NCBI GenBank assembly: GCA_000787465.1
Contig: JSYX01000043.1
Span: 1 to 50,489 of the forward strand
DNA: 50,489 nucleotides
Reading direction: 5' to 3'
Source: Thermomucor indicae-seudaticae
Lineage: Eukaryota > Mucoromycota > Mucoromycetes > Mucorales > Lichtheimiaceae
How positions within the stretch are numbered: the first letter of the stretch is position 1; each line of letters starts with the position of its first letter. Position numbers and translations under genes: made by a program. Below the pieces are notes generated by a model. That model saw only the letters and a list, made by a program, of their open reading frames with translations. It did not search any database and was not told the DNA's origin. Below are positions 1 to 10,406 of the stretch, piece by piece.

Positions 1-935
1 ACCCAAGAACCTTCCTGTGCAGGCGTATGAAGATTGGGATCAAATTCGCTAGACTTGTTGCCGATCTGTCGGAAGCACTGGTATTAAGCATGCACTCTAA
101 GTAGTTTTGCATCTGATTATCCAATCTCACCTTTCTGAACAATCGACGTCCGCCACCTCCTTTTCTCTGTGGATAATAGATATTAATGTTGTGATTCTCT
201 CCGTCTACAGGCTTTTCAATGAAAGGTTTGCCCATGTATTTCCCCTCGACTTCAATGCCATCTTCCAATATCCGAAAGGATTCAGTGTTCTTGGAGAACT
301 TGGCTAATACCCGATCCATATCCATTCCAGTGCATTCTTTAAATGCCTCTGCTGCTTCCGGATCGACTTTAGGTCCACCATCTCTTGAGACCACCAGACG
401 AGGCGGTGTCGGGACATCCATAGCATCCAAAATGGCCAAAACCACACGACGGTCCCATAATAAAGATTGCATAACGACGCTGTTCACAATGAATGGCTTT
501 CGTAGCTTGACGTATTCGATGGCCTTATGTAACGGGAATCCGCCAGAGAAAAAGCAGATCAAAAAATCGCAACCTGGCCAATTCTCAACGTCTGTTGCTT
601 TACTGGTTAACGTTGTTGTGTGGGGAATGTTACACCATATCTGTGACATACCTTCTTCAAGAATTGTTTTATCGCCGAATATGATAATGTTAAAGTCTCC
701 ACAGGTCAACAGCCGGTTCAAGATATGACGCATTGGTTTTGACCTGGCCTTCTTATCCAGACAGCATACGCCAACAACATCTGGGCGGAAAAGATCCGAT
801 CAGTCAAATGTCAGATCTCGTTATAATGCACAGTATATGATTCGGTAAAATATGCAATCCAGGACGACGACGATACTCACATTTTCCTCTATTACCAGCA
901 GGTGAAATCGGTTGAAGTGGCGAAACAGATGGCAT
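1..935 (-). CDS. VIP1: VIP1/Asp1 inositol hexakisphosphate / diphosphoinositol pentakisphosphate kinase (PPIP5K), 5' part; runs off left edge
   Basis: PPIP5K enzymes phosphorylate IP6/IP7 to make 1-IP7 and IP8 through an N-terminal ATP-grasp kinase, followed by a histidine-phosphatase-like half. Four exons fit in one frame: 935-881, 780-652, 591-131 and 65-1, with introns 781-880, 592-651 and 66-130, all GT..AG. Joined across introns they read [43 protein letters not shown] and [14 protein letters not shown], which are signatures of the VIP1 ATP-grasp domain. The frame is still open at base 1, so the rest of the kinase and the phosphatase domain should lie to the left. The start is uncertain: the ATG at 935 is the first in-frame one, while an ATG equivalent to that of the paralogue (near 1030) soon meets a stop in this copy. 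It keeps conserved residues that the inner paralogue at 1646-3080 has lost (RKIG, VKLRKPF, ARSKPM), so it is probably the functional parent gene. Confidence 0.83.
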
Positions 936-1108
936 TGACAAGACTTTTTCGGAAGAAAGGAGATGGCTGGCTGGCTTACGTTCTTGACATTTTCTCCAAA
1001 AACCGTTTTGGAAGCTCACGTGTGGTCATTGGAGGATTTCTTATTGGACAATGCGTCTAAATTTTCAGCCATGAGTTACCATCACATCGTCATGCATGAT
1101 CTTGTTTT

Positions 1109-1677
1109 TTAAGGCAAGTCAGCGTGATTTTGACATAAAAACCAGCTTGTAAATATGCAAGCCCTGCTATCAAAACTGTTATACTCATTATTTGTTTCTC
1201 TACCATTAGGAACGGTTATCGCCGTTAACAGTAATGTATTCATACTCGGGTCATGTGTCCAGAATTTAGCTTCAACTTCAATGATCCAATCTTCTATTTT
1301 CAGAATCTGGCAAGCACGGTCTTCATCCACAACTTCGGGTTTGCGTCCTGGCCGTACAAAGCCGCCTTAACCGGCATGGATGTTGAAATATACGATGCTT
1401 CTTTCTTTGCACTCTCAAAGGTCACCGCACTCTGTCATGTTTGAAAGTCATTCATTCCTACGTCGTTTATAAGGAACCCGTGACGATCTTTATCTTGACG
1501 TGAATATTGGCAAACTTCGTAGCATCCCCACGATCACGCACCACAAGCTGTGCCAGACCTTGAGCTCTTGTTGCTCCGTTTGCACTGCCAGCGTTCGTGA
1601 CCACGCCAAAAACAGCATCGCTGTTCTCCGCAAGGGTCGCTTGCCTCAGTAAAACCGGTGCTGCTTTGAAAGAATTG
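1109..1677 (-). pseudogene. argJ (ornithine acetyltransferase) fragment with internal deletions
   Basis: This is a second, broken copy of the argJ gene at 3632-5019. Reading from 1677 down, it begins inside the argJ sequence at [16 protein letters not shown]. It then jumps from AQGL directly to AQLVVRD, a loss of roughly 540 bp relative to the intact gene. It keeps the exon 1 end ATKFANIHVK and the intron donor, then continues into exon 2 with a second deletion of about 120 bp and a third that removes the DLGLGNS segment before AKFWT. The exon 2 frame then runs on past the family's usual C-terminus. The N-terminal third and the autoprocessing Thr region are absent, so it cannot be a working enzyme. 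Its upstream side abuts truncated VIP1 at about 1668-1677 and its downstream flank abuts intact VIP1 at 1041-1049. Confidence 0.85.
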
Positions 1678-3080
1678 ACTGATAGAATGCTTCGCTCAAA
1701 AGCCGGGCACAATGATCATAGTAATAGTCATTTCCTTTAACGAAGCTCCAACCATTCACGTCAATGACGTAAGATTTCCCCTTGACTCGAAGTAGATCCA
1801 ATCCACACACCATTTGGCCAAATGCCTTGGAAACCTTTCTAGCAATTTCTTCTTCCTCTGGTGAAAGTTCCGTACGATATCGGATCTCCTTCCCGTCAGT
1901 GTTGCGCTTGACGAGTCCATCCACAGTTGGAGATCTGTAAATGGCATTCAATAAGGCCGATCCCAATACGCATCACACGTAGTTAGCTTCTTACTTCCTT
2001 GTCTCGGCATGTACGAATGTCGGCCCAACGGTATACAACTTTATGTCTTCGCTGTTTTCCGTCTCCATCAACTGCTCGTACACCCAAGAACCTTCCTGTG
2101 CAGGTGTATAAAGATTGGGATCAAATTCGCTGGACTTGTTGCTGCTCTGACGGAAGGACTCGTATTAAGCATGCACTCTAAGTAGTTTTGCATCTGATTA
2201 TGCAATCTCACTTTTCTGAACAATCGCCGTCCGCCACCTCCCTTTTTCTGCGGATAATAGATATTAATGTTATGATTCTCCCCGTCTACAGGCTTTTCAA
2301 TGAAAGGTTTGCCCATATATTTCCCATCGACTTCGATGCCATCTTCCCATATCCGACAGGATTCGGTGTTCTTGGAGTACTTGGCTAACACTCGATCCAT
2401 ATCCATTCCAGTGCATTCTCTGAATGCCTCTGCTGCTTCCGGATCAACTTTAGGTCCACCATCTCTTGAGACCACCAGACGAGGCGGTGTCGGGACATCC
2501 GTAGCATCCAAAATGGCCAAAACCACCCGACGGTCCCATAACAAAGATTGCATAACAACGCTGTTCACGACGAATGGTTTTCGTGACTTGACATATCGGA
2601 TGGCCTTATGTAATGGAAATCCACCAGAGAAAAAGCAGATCAAAAAATCGCAACCTGGCCAATTCTCAACGTCTGTTGTTTTCCTGGTTAACTTGTCTGT
2701 GTGGATGTTACACCAGAACTGGGATATACCTTCGTCAAGTATTGTTTTATCACCGAATATAATGATGTTAAAGTCACCGTAGTTCAAAAGCCGGTCCAGG
2801 ATGCGACGCATTGGTTCTGACCTAGCCTTCTTATCCAGGCTGCAGATGCCAACAACATCTGGGCGGCAAAGATTCAATCAGTCAAATGTCAGATCTCGTT
2901 ATACTGCAATGGATCTGACTCCAAAGAATGTGCAATCCAGGACGAAGGACGACGAAGTTACTCACATTTTCCTCTATTACCAGCAGGTGAAATCCGTTGA
3001 GGTGGCATTGCTGGGACTTTTTCAGCTGTCATACTTGACGTTTTCTCCAAAATCCGTTTTGGAAGCTCACGTGTGGTCAT
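1646..3080 (-). CDS. Truncated, kinase-only VIP1/PPIP5K paralogue (381 aa)
   Basis: Five exons (3080-2966, 2858-2730, 2672-2212, 2146-1995, 1934-1646) join in frame with GT..AG introns of 57-107 nt and end at TGA 1648-1646. The product starts MTTRELPKR and contains the whole ATP-grasp kinase: [102 protein letters not shown] and DVNGWSFVK. It stops just after [10 protein letters not shown], where VIP1 proteins normally pass into the linker and the phosphatase half. The last residues (about SKQHRFY) come from argJ sequence read out of frame. It is roughly 90% identical to the copy at 1-935 over their shared exons, with changes at usually conserved positions (RKIG to RKSS, VKLRKPF to VKSRKPF). 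It could be a real kinase-only enzyme or a young pseudogene whose ORF survives by chance. Confidence 0.75.
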
Positions 3081-3100
3081 TTGAGGATTTCTTATTGGAC

Positions 3101-3471
3101 TGTGCAATCCAGAATGGATAATGATATAGTCATAAGGGAAACTAAACAAAAGCAAGAAGACAGTAACGATCAATTGATCTCAAACAAGATAGTAGATAGA
3201 TTTGAAGCAACATGACAGACCGATCTGAAACAAAGAACAAAGGAAGAGGCTAATCCAAGTCAACGTTCTAAGCCCTAATCATAAACGTGTATCTTGTTGA
3301 CCGGCTTTCTGAACGTTCCACTTCATGAAAAGCGCCGAGACACGATTAGTCATCAGCAAACGCAGGTAAAGATATCAAAGTAGACATGAAAAGCGTCGAT
3401 TGCTTCATAATGAATCTCTGGTAAGAGTCTCACAATCTACTATGACTTTATGTTATCCAATATCGCATTTT
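3101..3471. mobile_element. MITE-like insertion, 371 bp, with 9-bp target-site duplication
   Basis: The segment is bracketed by the direct repeat TTATTGGAC at 3092-3100 and 3472-3480. The paralogous duplicate has a single TTATTGGAC at 1041-1049 with the same flanks (GAGGATTTC on the left, A(A/G)TGCGTC on the right), that is, an empty site. The ends are imperfect inverted repeats: the left end has TGGATAATGATATAGTCATA, and the right end read on the minus strand has TGGATAACATAAAGTCATA. There is no coding capacity. A 9-bp duplication is the size typical of Mutator-like elements, but the terminal bases do not identify a family. Confidence 0.65.
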
Positions 3472-3631
3472 TTATTGGACAGTGCGTCCAAAGTTTCATC
3501 CATGACATCTTCATACATGATATTGATTTTGTAAGGCAAATCGGCATCATTCCGATATACAAATCAGTTCCTAAATATGCAAGCACTGGTATAAAACTAC
3601 GTATTTTACTTTTTATTTTGTTTTTCTATCA

Positions 3632-5019
3632 TCAGGAACGGTAACTGCCGTTAATGGTAACGTATTCATGACTCAGGTCGCATGTCCAGAATTTTGCTTC
3701 GCTGTTACCAAGACCGAGATCAACCTCAATGATCAAGTCTTCCATTTTCAGGATTTGTGACGCACGGTCTTCATCCACAACTTCGGGTTCTCCCCTAACC
3801 ATCAGCTTCAAAGTTTCAGAGCCGTCAGTTGGTACAAAGTTAACGCTGACACGGTTGGCATCTACAATAATGCCGCTGTGGCCAAGACTGGCGCAGATAC
3901 GGCCCCAGTTCGCGTCCTGGCCGTACAAAGCCGTCTTAACCAGCATGGATGTTGAAATATGCGATGCTGCTTTCTTTGCATTCTCAAATGTTTCCGCGCC
4001 CTATCATGTTTGTGAGTCATTCATTCCTACATCGTTTATAAGGAACCCGTGACGATCTTTACCTTGACGTGAATAGTGACAAACTTTGTAGCACCCTCAC
4101 CATCACGCACCACAAGCTGTGCTAGTTCCGCAGCGAATGCGGTAAGCTGATCCCGGAAAGCTTCAAAAGCTGGACCTTCTTCCTTGATGACCGCACCGCT
4201 GGCGCCGTTTGCCAGAACAGCAATTGTATCATTCGTACTCATATCTCCATCTACACTAATTGCATTGAAGCTGCGATCCGCGGCATATTTAAGAGCCTTC
4301 TTCAGCAAGGCGGGCTCGACATATGCGTCAGTTACCATGAAGCCCAGCAGGGTTGCCATATTGGGGTGAATCATGCCCGCTCCCTTGGCAATTCCCGCCA
4401 TTGTCACCGTCTTGCCCTCTAGATCGAACTGTCCAGACCGTAACTTTGGAAACGTATCCGTCGTCATGAAGGCCTCAGCACAGCGCATCCATCCGTCCGC
4501 ATGATCGGCTGATAAGTTGTTATAGGCGTCTTGAATACCAGCTTCGATTTTTTCGATTGGTAACTGTTGGCCAATCACACCCGTCGACATGGTCAGAGCA
4601 CTCACGGGTTGCTTCACCAGTTCGTCCACAGCGTTGCGCATCCGTTTCGCGTTCTCCAAACCTTGAGCTCCTGTTACTGCGTTTGCACAACCAGAGTTCG
4701 TGACCACGCCAAAAAGAGCATGGCTGTTCTCTGCAAGAGTCGCTTGGCTCAGTAAAACCGGTGCCGCTTTGAAAGCATTGGTCGTAAACACAGCAGCACC
4801 GGCGCAAGGTCGGTCAGATATCACAAGTGCAAGATCCTTGTTCTTGTTCTTTTTGACGCCGCAGTGAACACCGCTAGCTCGGAAACCGACGGGATAAACA
4901 CCTTTGGTGGGAATAAGGGCCTGCTTGGCCGGGGTCAGGTGACTATAGTCAATGGAATACCATCGGCATTGAGCCAGTTTTGTCGCTTGATTGTGGAATC
5001 TGGCCACTGCTCTGAGCAT
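3632..5019 (-). CDS. ARG7: Mitochondrial ornithine acetyltransferase / glutamate N-acetyltransferase (ArgJ, ARG7)
   Basis: This bifunctional enzyme of the arginine-synthesis acetyl cycle transfers acetyl from N-acetylornithine to glutamate in the mitochondrial matrix. There are two exons, 5019-4063 and 4000-3632, separated by a 62-nt intron (GTAAAG..TAG); together they give 441 aa, the usual family length. The N-terminus ([11 protein letters not shown].. rich in R/A/Q) looks like a mitochondrial presequence. Motifs seen are [44 protein letters not shown] and [15 protein letters not shown], in which Thr about 223 is the autoproteolytic nucleophile of the family. Later come [11 protein letters not shown], and exon 2 gives [16 protein letters not shown] and the C-terminal [10 protein letters not shown]. 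The ATG at 5019 was chosen because the frame upstream of it offers only TTG. It shares its upstream region with POL3 on the other strand. Confidence 0.95.
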
Positions 5020-5636
5020 GGGGGACAATCTTTAAAGGGATCAGGAAGTGAGCTTATTTGGCGCGCTTTTGATTTGACAGTGAGTCATTTTTTCGGCAAT
5101 CAATTCTCTGGGACCAAGCCTTCGAACAAAAATCGATCAACTGACAGTTTAACCGTCTTAAAATGGGCCATGCCGTCGTCAGCTGTCGCTAAACAACTGC
5201 ATGTGTGGAACTTACAGTGTACTTCCTTTTAGATAGCTTGATTACTGCTTTCCAGTCGCAATCAATGGGGCCATAGGTCCTATGCGTAAGACCTACTATG
5301 CTTATTTCTTCGAGCAATGACAGCACCTAATAAACATCTAAATGCTCCGTTGTTACTGTCTTCTTCTGTGCCGTCGTCTTATAGCGTAGGATACGTTCCG
5401 TGTCGATATCTTTTGCGTCTCTCGATGTCTGTCTATTGCAGAAAGCCATCAATGCAACTAATTGAGCACTACTGACAATCAAGACTTCGTACATATTTCT
5501 TTCTTTAGCTAACTCTAAGAGTTGTTTTCTGATATACTAAATAGACTGACACAGACACGCGTCGCGAAAATTTCAATTTCTGTACGCGTCGGGGATGCGT
5601 GTCTCTCACGTTCAACCTCAAATATTCTGAAACACC
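5020..5636. promoter_or_regulatory. Divergent argJ/POL3 intergenic region
   Basis: 617 bp separate two divergent start codons. Two MluI cell-cycle boxes (ACGCGT) are at 5557-5562 and 5584-5589, 48-75 bp upstream of the POL3 ATG, and a TCGCGAAAA E2F/MBF-like stretch immediately follows the first box. No credible ORF occupies the interval. Confidence 0.7.
5557..5589 (+). promoter_or_regulatory. Paired MCB (ACGCGT) elements upstream of POL3
   Basis: ACGCGT occurs at 5557-5562 and 5584-5589, 22 bp apart, with TCGCGAAAA between them. In yeasts, MBF binding to ACGCGT drives G1/S transcription of DNA replication genes including DNA polymerase subunits. The position immediately upstream of a polymerase delta gene is therefore coherent. 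That MBF acts here is inferred. Confidence 0.65.
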
Positions 5637-8600
5637 ATGTCAACGACAAACGGAACGAGATCTTTTGAGGATGCCGAAATGCCCGATGTCAGCCCGTCTC
5701 AGGGCTCGACAATAAAACGGAGAAAGACACAACATAGCTCACAACTGGAAAAGCAAACTTCGTCTACATTCGAACAGGAGCTTACGGAAATGGTCGTTGA
5801 GGGTAAATGCGGTTGTAGGATTTTCTACGCATGAGCTAATCGACGTTCATAATGAATCAGCCGGGGAATCGTCAAAGACTCTCTGGTGTCGTAAACCGGC
5901 GCCCCAGATAGATCCTGCAAAGGACAATCTAGGTACGGAGACGTGGGCTTGCTGATCCTGAAGATCTCTTTGCTGACCATAACTTTTTCTATTGTTGCGT
6001 TTAGTATTCCAACAGATCGAAGCTGACGACTACATGAACTACAATGTGCGTAAACCGGTCGTGCGATTCTACGGTGTCACTGAGGTCAGACTTCACTTAT
6101 AGTTTTTCCCTACGGCTCTAAGTTTGATATGTAACTATTGATTTTCAGGCAGGGAACAGCGTCGTATGCCATGTGCACGGCTTCCTGCCTTACTTTTATT
6201 TTCCAGCACCGGTTGGCTTGCAACGAAGTCATTTGCCAGCTCTAAAGTCATCCTTGGCTGTAAATATCGAAAAATGGCGTATACTCGATCGACGCACTGA
6301 ATCATGGGATTATATAGTCTGCAATGGGTAGCATGAATTCTATCCACAGTGTCGAGATTGTTCTGAAGCAGAGCTTGTACGGATACCGCGGGGACATGAA
6401 ATCACCATTCGTGAAAGTGACGGTATACGATCCGCGTGATATTTCCAAGGCCAAGAACAAGGTAGAATCTGGAGTTTCAATCCCGGGATTCGACCGTCCG
6501 TGCCGCGCTGAAACAACGTTCGAAAGCAATCTCGCCTATCTCCTACGGTTTATGATCGACTGCAAAGTAAGGAACCGTTAAGAAAAAAACTATTTCATTC
6601 TCTAAATTTTGGTTGCTCTTTACAGGTCACTGGCTCTAACTGGATTGAGCTTCCGGCTGGTACCTATTCATTCGTTCAGTCAAAAGTTTCTTATGGTCAA
6701 ATCGAAGTAGAAACTCAGTAAGTGGACATGGTCTTTCGAACTGTAAGGATACTGTTATGCTAAACACTCCTTATGGCAGGTATGATCAGTTTATTAGTCA
6801 TCCACCTGATGGTGAATGGTCGAAAATGGCGCCCTTACGTATCATGAGCTTCGATATCGAATGTGCTGGACGGAAAGGCATTTTCCCAGAACCCGACAAA
6901 GATCCAGTCATTCAAATCGCGTCTGTAGTGAAGATTCAAGGTAGATATCAGAATCCTTTTTTCTTGTGCTGAAGATACGTTGCACTTACACAGCTTGGAT
7001 CTAGGGGAGGCAACTCCGTTTATCCGCACCGTCTTTTGCCTGAACGACTGCGCTTCCATCGTCGGTACAGACATAAGAGTGTTTTATGACGAGAAAGAAC
7101 TACTCCAGCAGTGGCGCGATTTTGTTATTGATGTAAGCTTCACACTGCCAGCAAGGATCGTGTGTGGCGCTAACGAGAGTTATGTAGGTTGACCCGGATG
7201 TCGTCATCGGTTACAACATTTGTAACTTTGACTTTCCATATCTGCTGGACAGAGCCAAGCATCTAGGAGTCAACAAGTTCCCGTTTTTTGGAAGAATCAG
7301 AGGTAAAAATATGTACACGATCCAGGTCATAATCTTTGTTTAACGAGTTTATATGAAAGGACTCCGTACCGAGGCAAAAGATACAAAGTTTTCATCAAAA
7401 GCCTATGGTACTCGAGAAAATAAAGCTATCAACTTGGAGGGACGTCTGCAGCTTGACCTTCTTCAAGCAATCCAACGAGACTACAAACTGCGATCGTATA
7501 CCCTCAATTCGGTTTGTGCACATTTCCTAGGTAACTAAAGAGGACGCGTAAGAATTCTGCCTCGGTATCTTTTATAATAATTATATAATCGTTAGGCGAG
7601 CAAAAGGAAGACGTCCATCATTCTATAATTACAGAACTTCAAAACGGAAATCCCGAAACCCGTCGACGTCTTGCGGTCTATTGTTTGAAGGTATGCTTGA
7701 GGATATCTCAGATACATGGGATGAAATGTCGATCTCAATCACACCGGTTTAGGATGCCTTTTTGCCATTGAGATTAATGGAAAAGTTGATGCTTTTGTTC
7801 AATTACACGGAAATGGCTAGAGTCACTGGTGTGCCATTCAACTATATTTTAGTCCGTGGTCAACAGATCAAAGTTATATCACAATTATATCGACGTGCAC
7901 TGGAGCAGGATCTTGTCATCCCTGTCGTTAAGTCTGAAGGTAACATGAACGGTTTACTAGAACCCTCTGCGACAACTAAGCTAGCTTTACTGCTATACTA
8001 GTTACCGAGGAACAATATGAAGGTGCCACTGTCATTGACCCCGTAAAAGGATACTACAACGTACCTATCGCGACGCTTGATTTCACCTCCCTGTACCCTT
8101 CTATCATGCAAGCACACAACTTGTGCTATACCACTCTATTATCACCTGACGTTGTTCAACAGCTTGGTCTGAAAAAAGACATTGATTATATTGTAACGCC
8201 TAATAACGGTAAGTTCTTGTCATGCAGAGTTATTGTTACAGTTGACAAACTGTATCCGATATCCAGACATGTTTGTGAAACCATCGCGACGGAAAGGACT
8301 TCTTCCCGAAATTTTAACGGACTTATTGGCTGCACGTAAGCGAGCCAAGGCTGATCTGAAAAAAGAAACAGATCCATTCAGGCGTGCCGTGCTCGATGGT
8401 CGTCAACTGGCGTTAAAGGTTTGCGCACCTTCATGGACAACGTCTGGTTTCGGGCTATTTATATTACCTCATTTATAGGTTAGCGCAAACTCTGTATATG
8501 GTTTCACAGGCGCCACCATCGGCAAACTGCCTTGCTTGCAAATCTCGTCGAGTGTTACTGCTTATGGTCGGCAAATGATTCTGAAAACACGAGAGGTTCG

Positions 8601-10087
8601 TCTTCCTTCACAGATAAGAGACATATTAAAACATGCTAACTCTTTGATCAGATTGTTGAAAGTCATTTCTCGATAAAGAACGGTTATAAACACGATGCTC
8701 AAGTAATTTATGGTGATACGGACTCTGTCATGATCAAGTTTGGAGTCGACAATCTCAAGGAGGCTATGGAACTAGGTATGGTTCAACAGCGCCCAGCAGG
8801 AAAGGATCGATCTCACCGTCTCCGTCGTAGGCAAAGAAGGAGCAAGGATCGTCACAGAACACTTTATAAGGCCGATCAATTTGGATTTCGAGAAGGTCTA
8901 TTTCCCGTATCTTCTAATTAGCAAGAAACGTTACGCAGGTCTATATTGGTCAAATCCTGATAAATATGACAAGTTGGATGCTAAGGGTATCGAGGTGCGT
9001 AATGCAGTCAATGAGGAGGAGTACAGCTTGCTGACTAAAGGAAGCACAGACCGTGCGTCGTGATAATTGCAGATTAGTGTCGAACGTAATCCAGCGGTGT
9101 CTGAACATGCTTCTTATAGAACGTGATGTCGATGGCGCTCAAGAGTTAGTAACATGTAGCTACTCCAGAGATGAGACACTAAAAACGTTTATTTTGTTAT
9201 AGATACGTCAAACAAACCATTGCGGATCTTCTGCAAAACAAAGTCGATTTGTCACAGCTTGTCATCACCAAAGCTCTTAGTAAATCCGATTATGCCGCGA
9301 AGCAGGCTCACGTCGAGCTCGCTGAGCGAATGCGAAAACGAGACGCTGGATCTGCCCCTACTTTGGGTGATCGGGTTGCATACGTGATTATTAAAGCCAG
9401 CAGCAACACAGCCGCGTATGAGCGTTCAGAAGACCCATTGTACGTCTTGGAAAATAACATACCGATCGACACGAAGTACTACCTTGACAATCAACTCTCC
9501 AAACCTCTTCTGCGTATCTTTGAACCCATTTTGGGAGATAAAGCTGAGTCATTATGTAAGAAATCACAGATTTCATGCTGGAGAGCGAAAAACTCACTTG
9601 CTATGTAGTATATGGTGCCCATACGCGTACTGTTAATATTGCAACACCTACTGTTGGAGGCTTGATGAAGTTTGCCGTAAAATCTGCCACGTGTTTGGGA
9701 TGCAAGGCTCCTCTGCCAAGGGGTGGTAAGTTAAATAAAGGAGAAGATCTGGCCATGCAGGAGAAATGCTGATTCTGTTGAGCAAAAGACAATTCAGCCG
9801 TTTGCAAACACTGCCGCCCGCGTTTGCCCGAGCTTTACCAACATCAGGTATGCTAAGAAAGGTCGTTATGACAGCTCCTTTCTGATGAATATTAGGTTGA
9901 AACTGTCAATGAGCTGGAGGTACGGTATTCCCGTCTTTGGACGCAATGTCAGCGCTGTCAAGAATCATTGCATCAAGACGTTATTTGCACCAACAAAGAC
10001 TGTCCAATCTTTTATATGCGTAAGAAGGCCCAGAAAGATGCTGAAGAAGCTGTTGCTCGCTTGGAGAGATTCTCTTATGAGTGGTAA
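5637..10087 (+). CDS. POL3: DNA polymerase delta catalytic subunit
   Basis: This is the replicative B-family polymerase with 3'-5' exonuclease, which acts with PCNA in the nucleus. The coding sequence is split by about 18 short introns. The start ATG at 5637 sits in CACCATGT, and the early residues contain a KRRKTQ nuclear-signal-like stretch. Motifs in order: exonuclease I FDIEC (near 6850), exonuclease [14 protein letters not shown] (near 7210), polymerase motif [15 protein letters not shown] (near 8090), motif [21 protein letters not shown] (split by an intron near 8420-8480) and motif C YGDTDSVM (near 8712). The thumb has [20 protein letters not shown]. The C-terminus has CysA ([20 protein letters not shown], split by an intron) and CysB ([28 protein letters not shown]), which bind zinc and an Fe-S cluster and the accessory subunits, ending FSYEW-stop at 10087. 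The architecture looks complete. Confidence 0.95.
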
Positions 10088-10406
10088 AAAAGATACTCGC
10101 CGTTTTGCATGTTGTTACTTTGTCATTACGTTTAAAAAACACATTTTGCAAGCATGGTTCATGGTACACAAATGAGCTCCTTTTCTTGGATAACACTTTT
10201 TATCAAATGATGTGCATGTAGTACGTAGTTCTCCTTTAGATTACAACAAGTCGTTGACTCCTATTGCCTAATACACGAAGTCTCTCCTTCTGCTATCTAT
10301 GAACAGACAATTATGACCAAGGAGGAAGTCAACCAGTTTCTTTTCCTCAAACTCTAATAAAAAGACATCGGAAAACTTCTGCGGATTAGCTGATCACCAA
10401 AGGCCT
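10088..10406. other. Intergenic, POL3 to arrestin-like gene
   Basis: 319 bp containing the POL3 3' end and the promoter of the next gene. A 14-codon ATG ORF (MTKEEVNQFLFLKL, 10312-10356) lies just upstream of the next start and could be a uORF; nothing else is evident. Confidence 0.4.

Noticed and set aside
5020..5028. Upstream TTG as argJ start giving three extra residues
   Set aside because: Nuclear fungal genes use ATG; the first ATG is at 5019 and already gives a full-length presequence.
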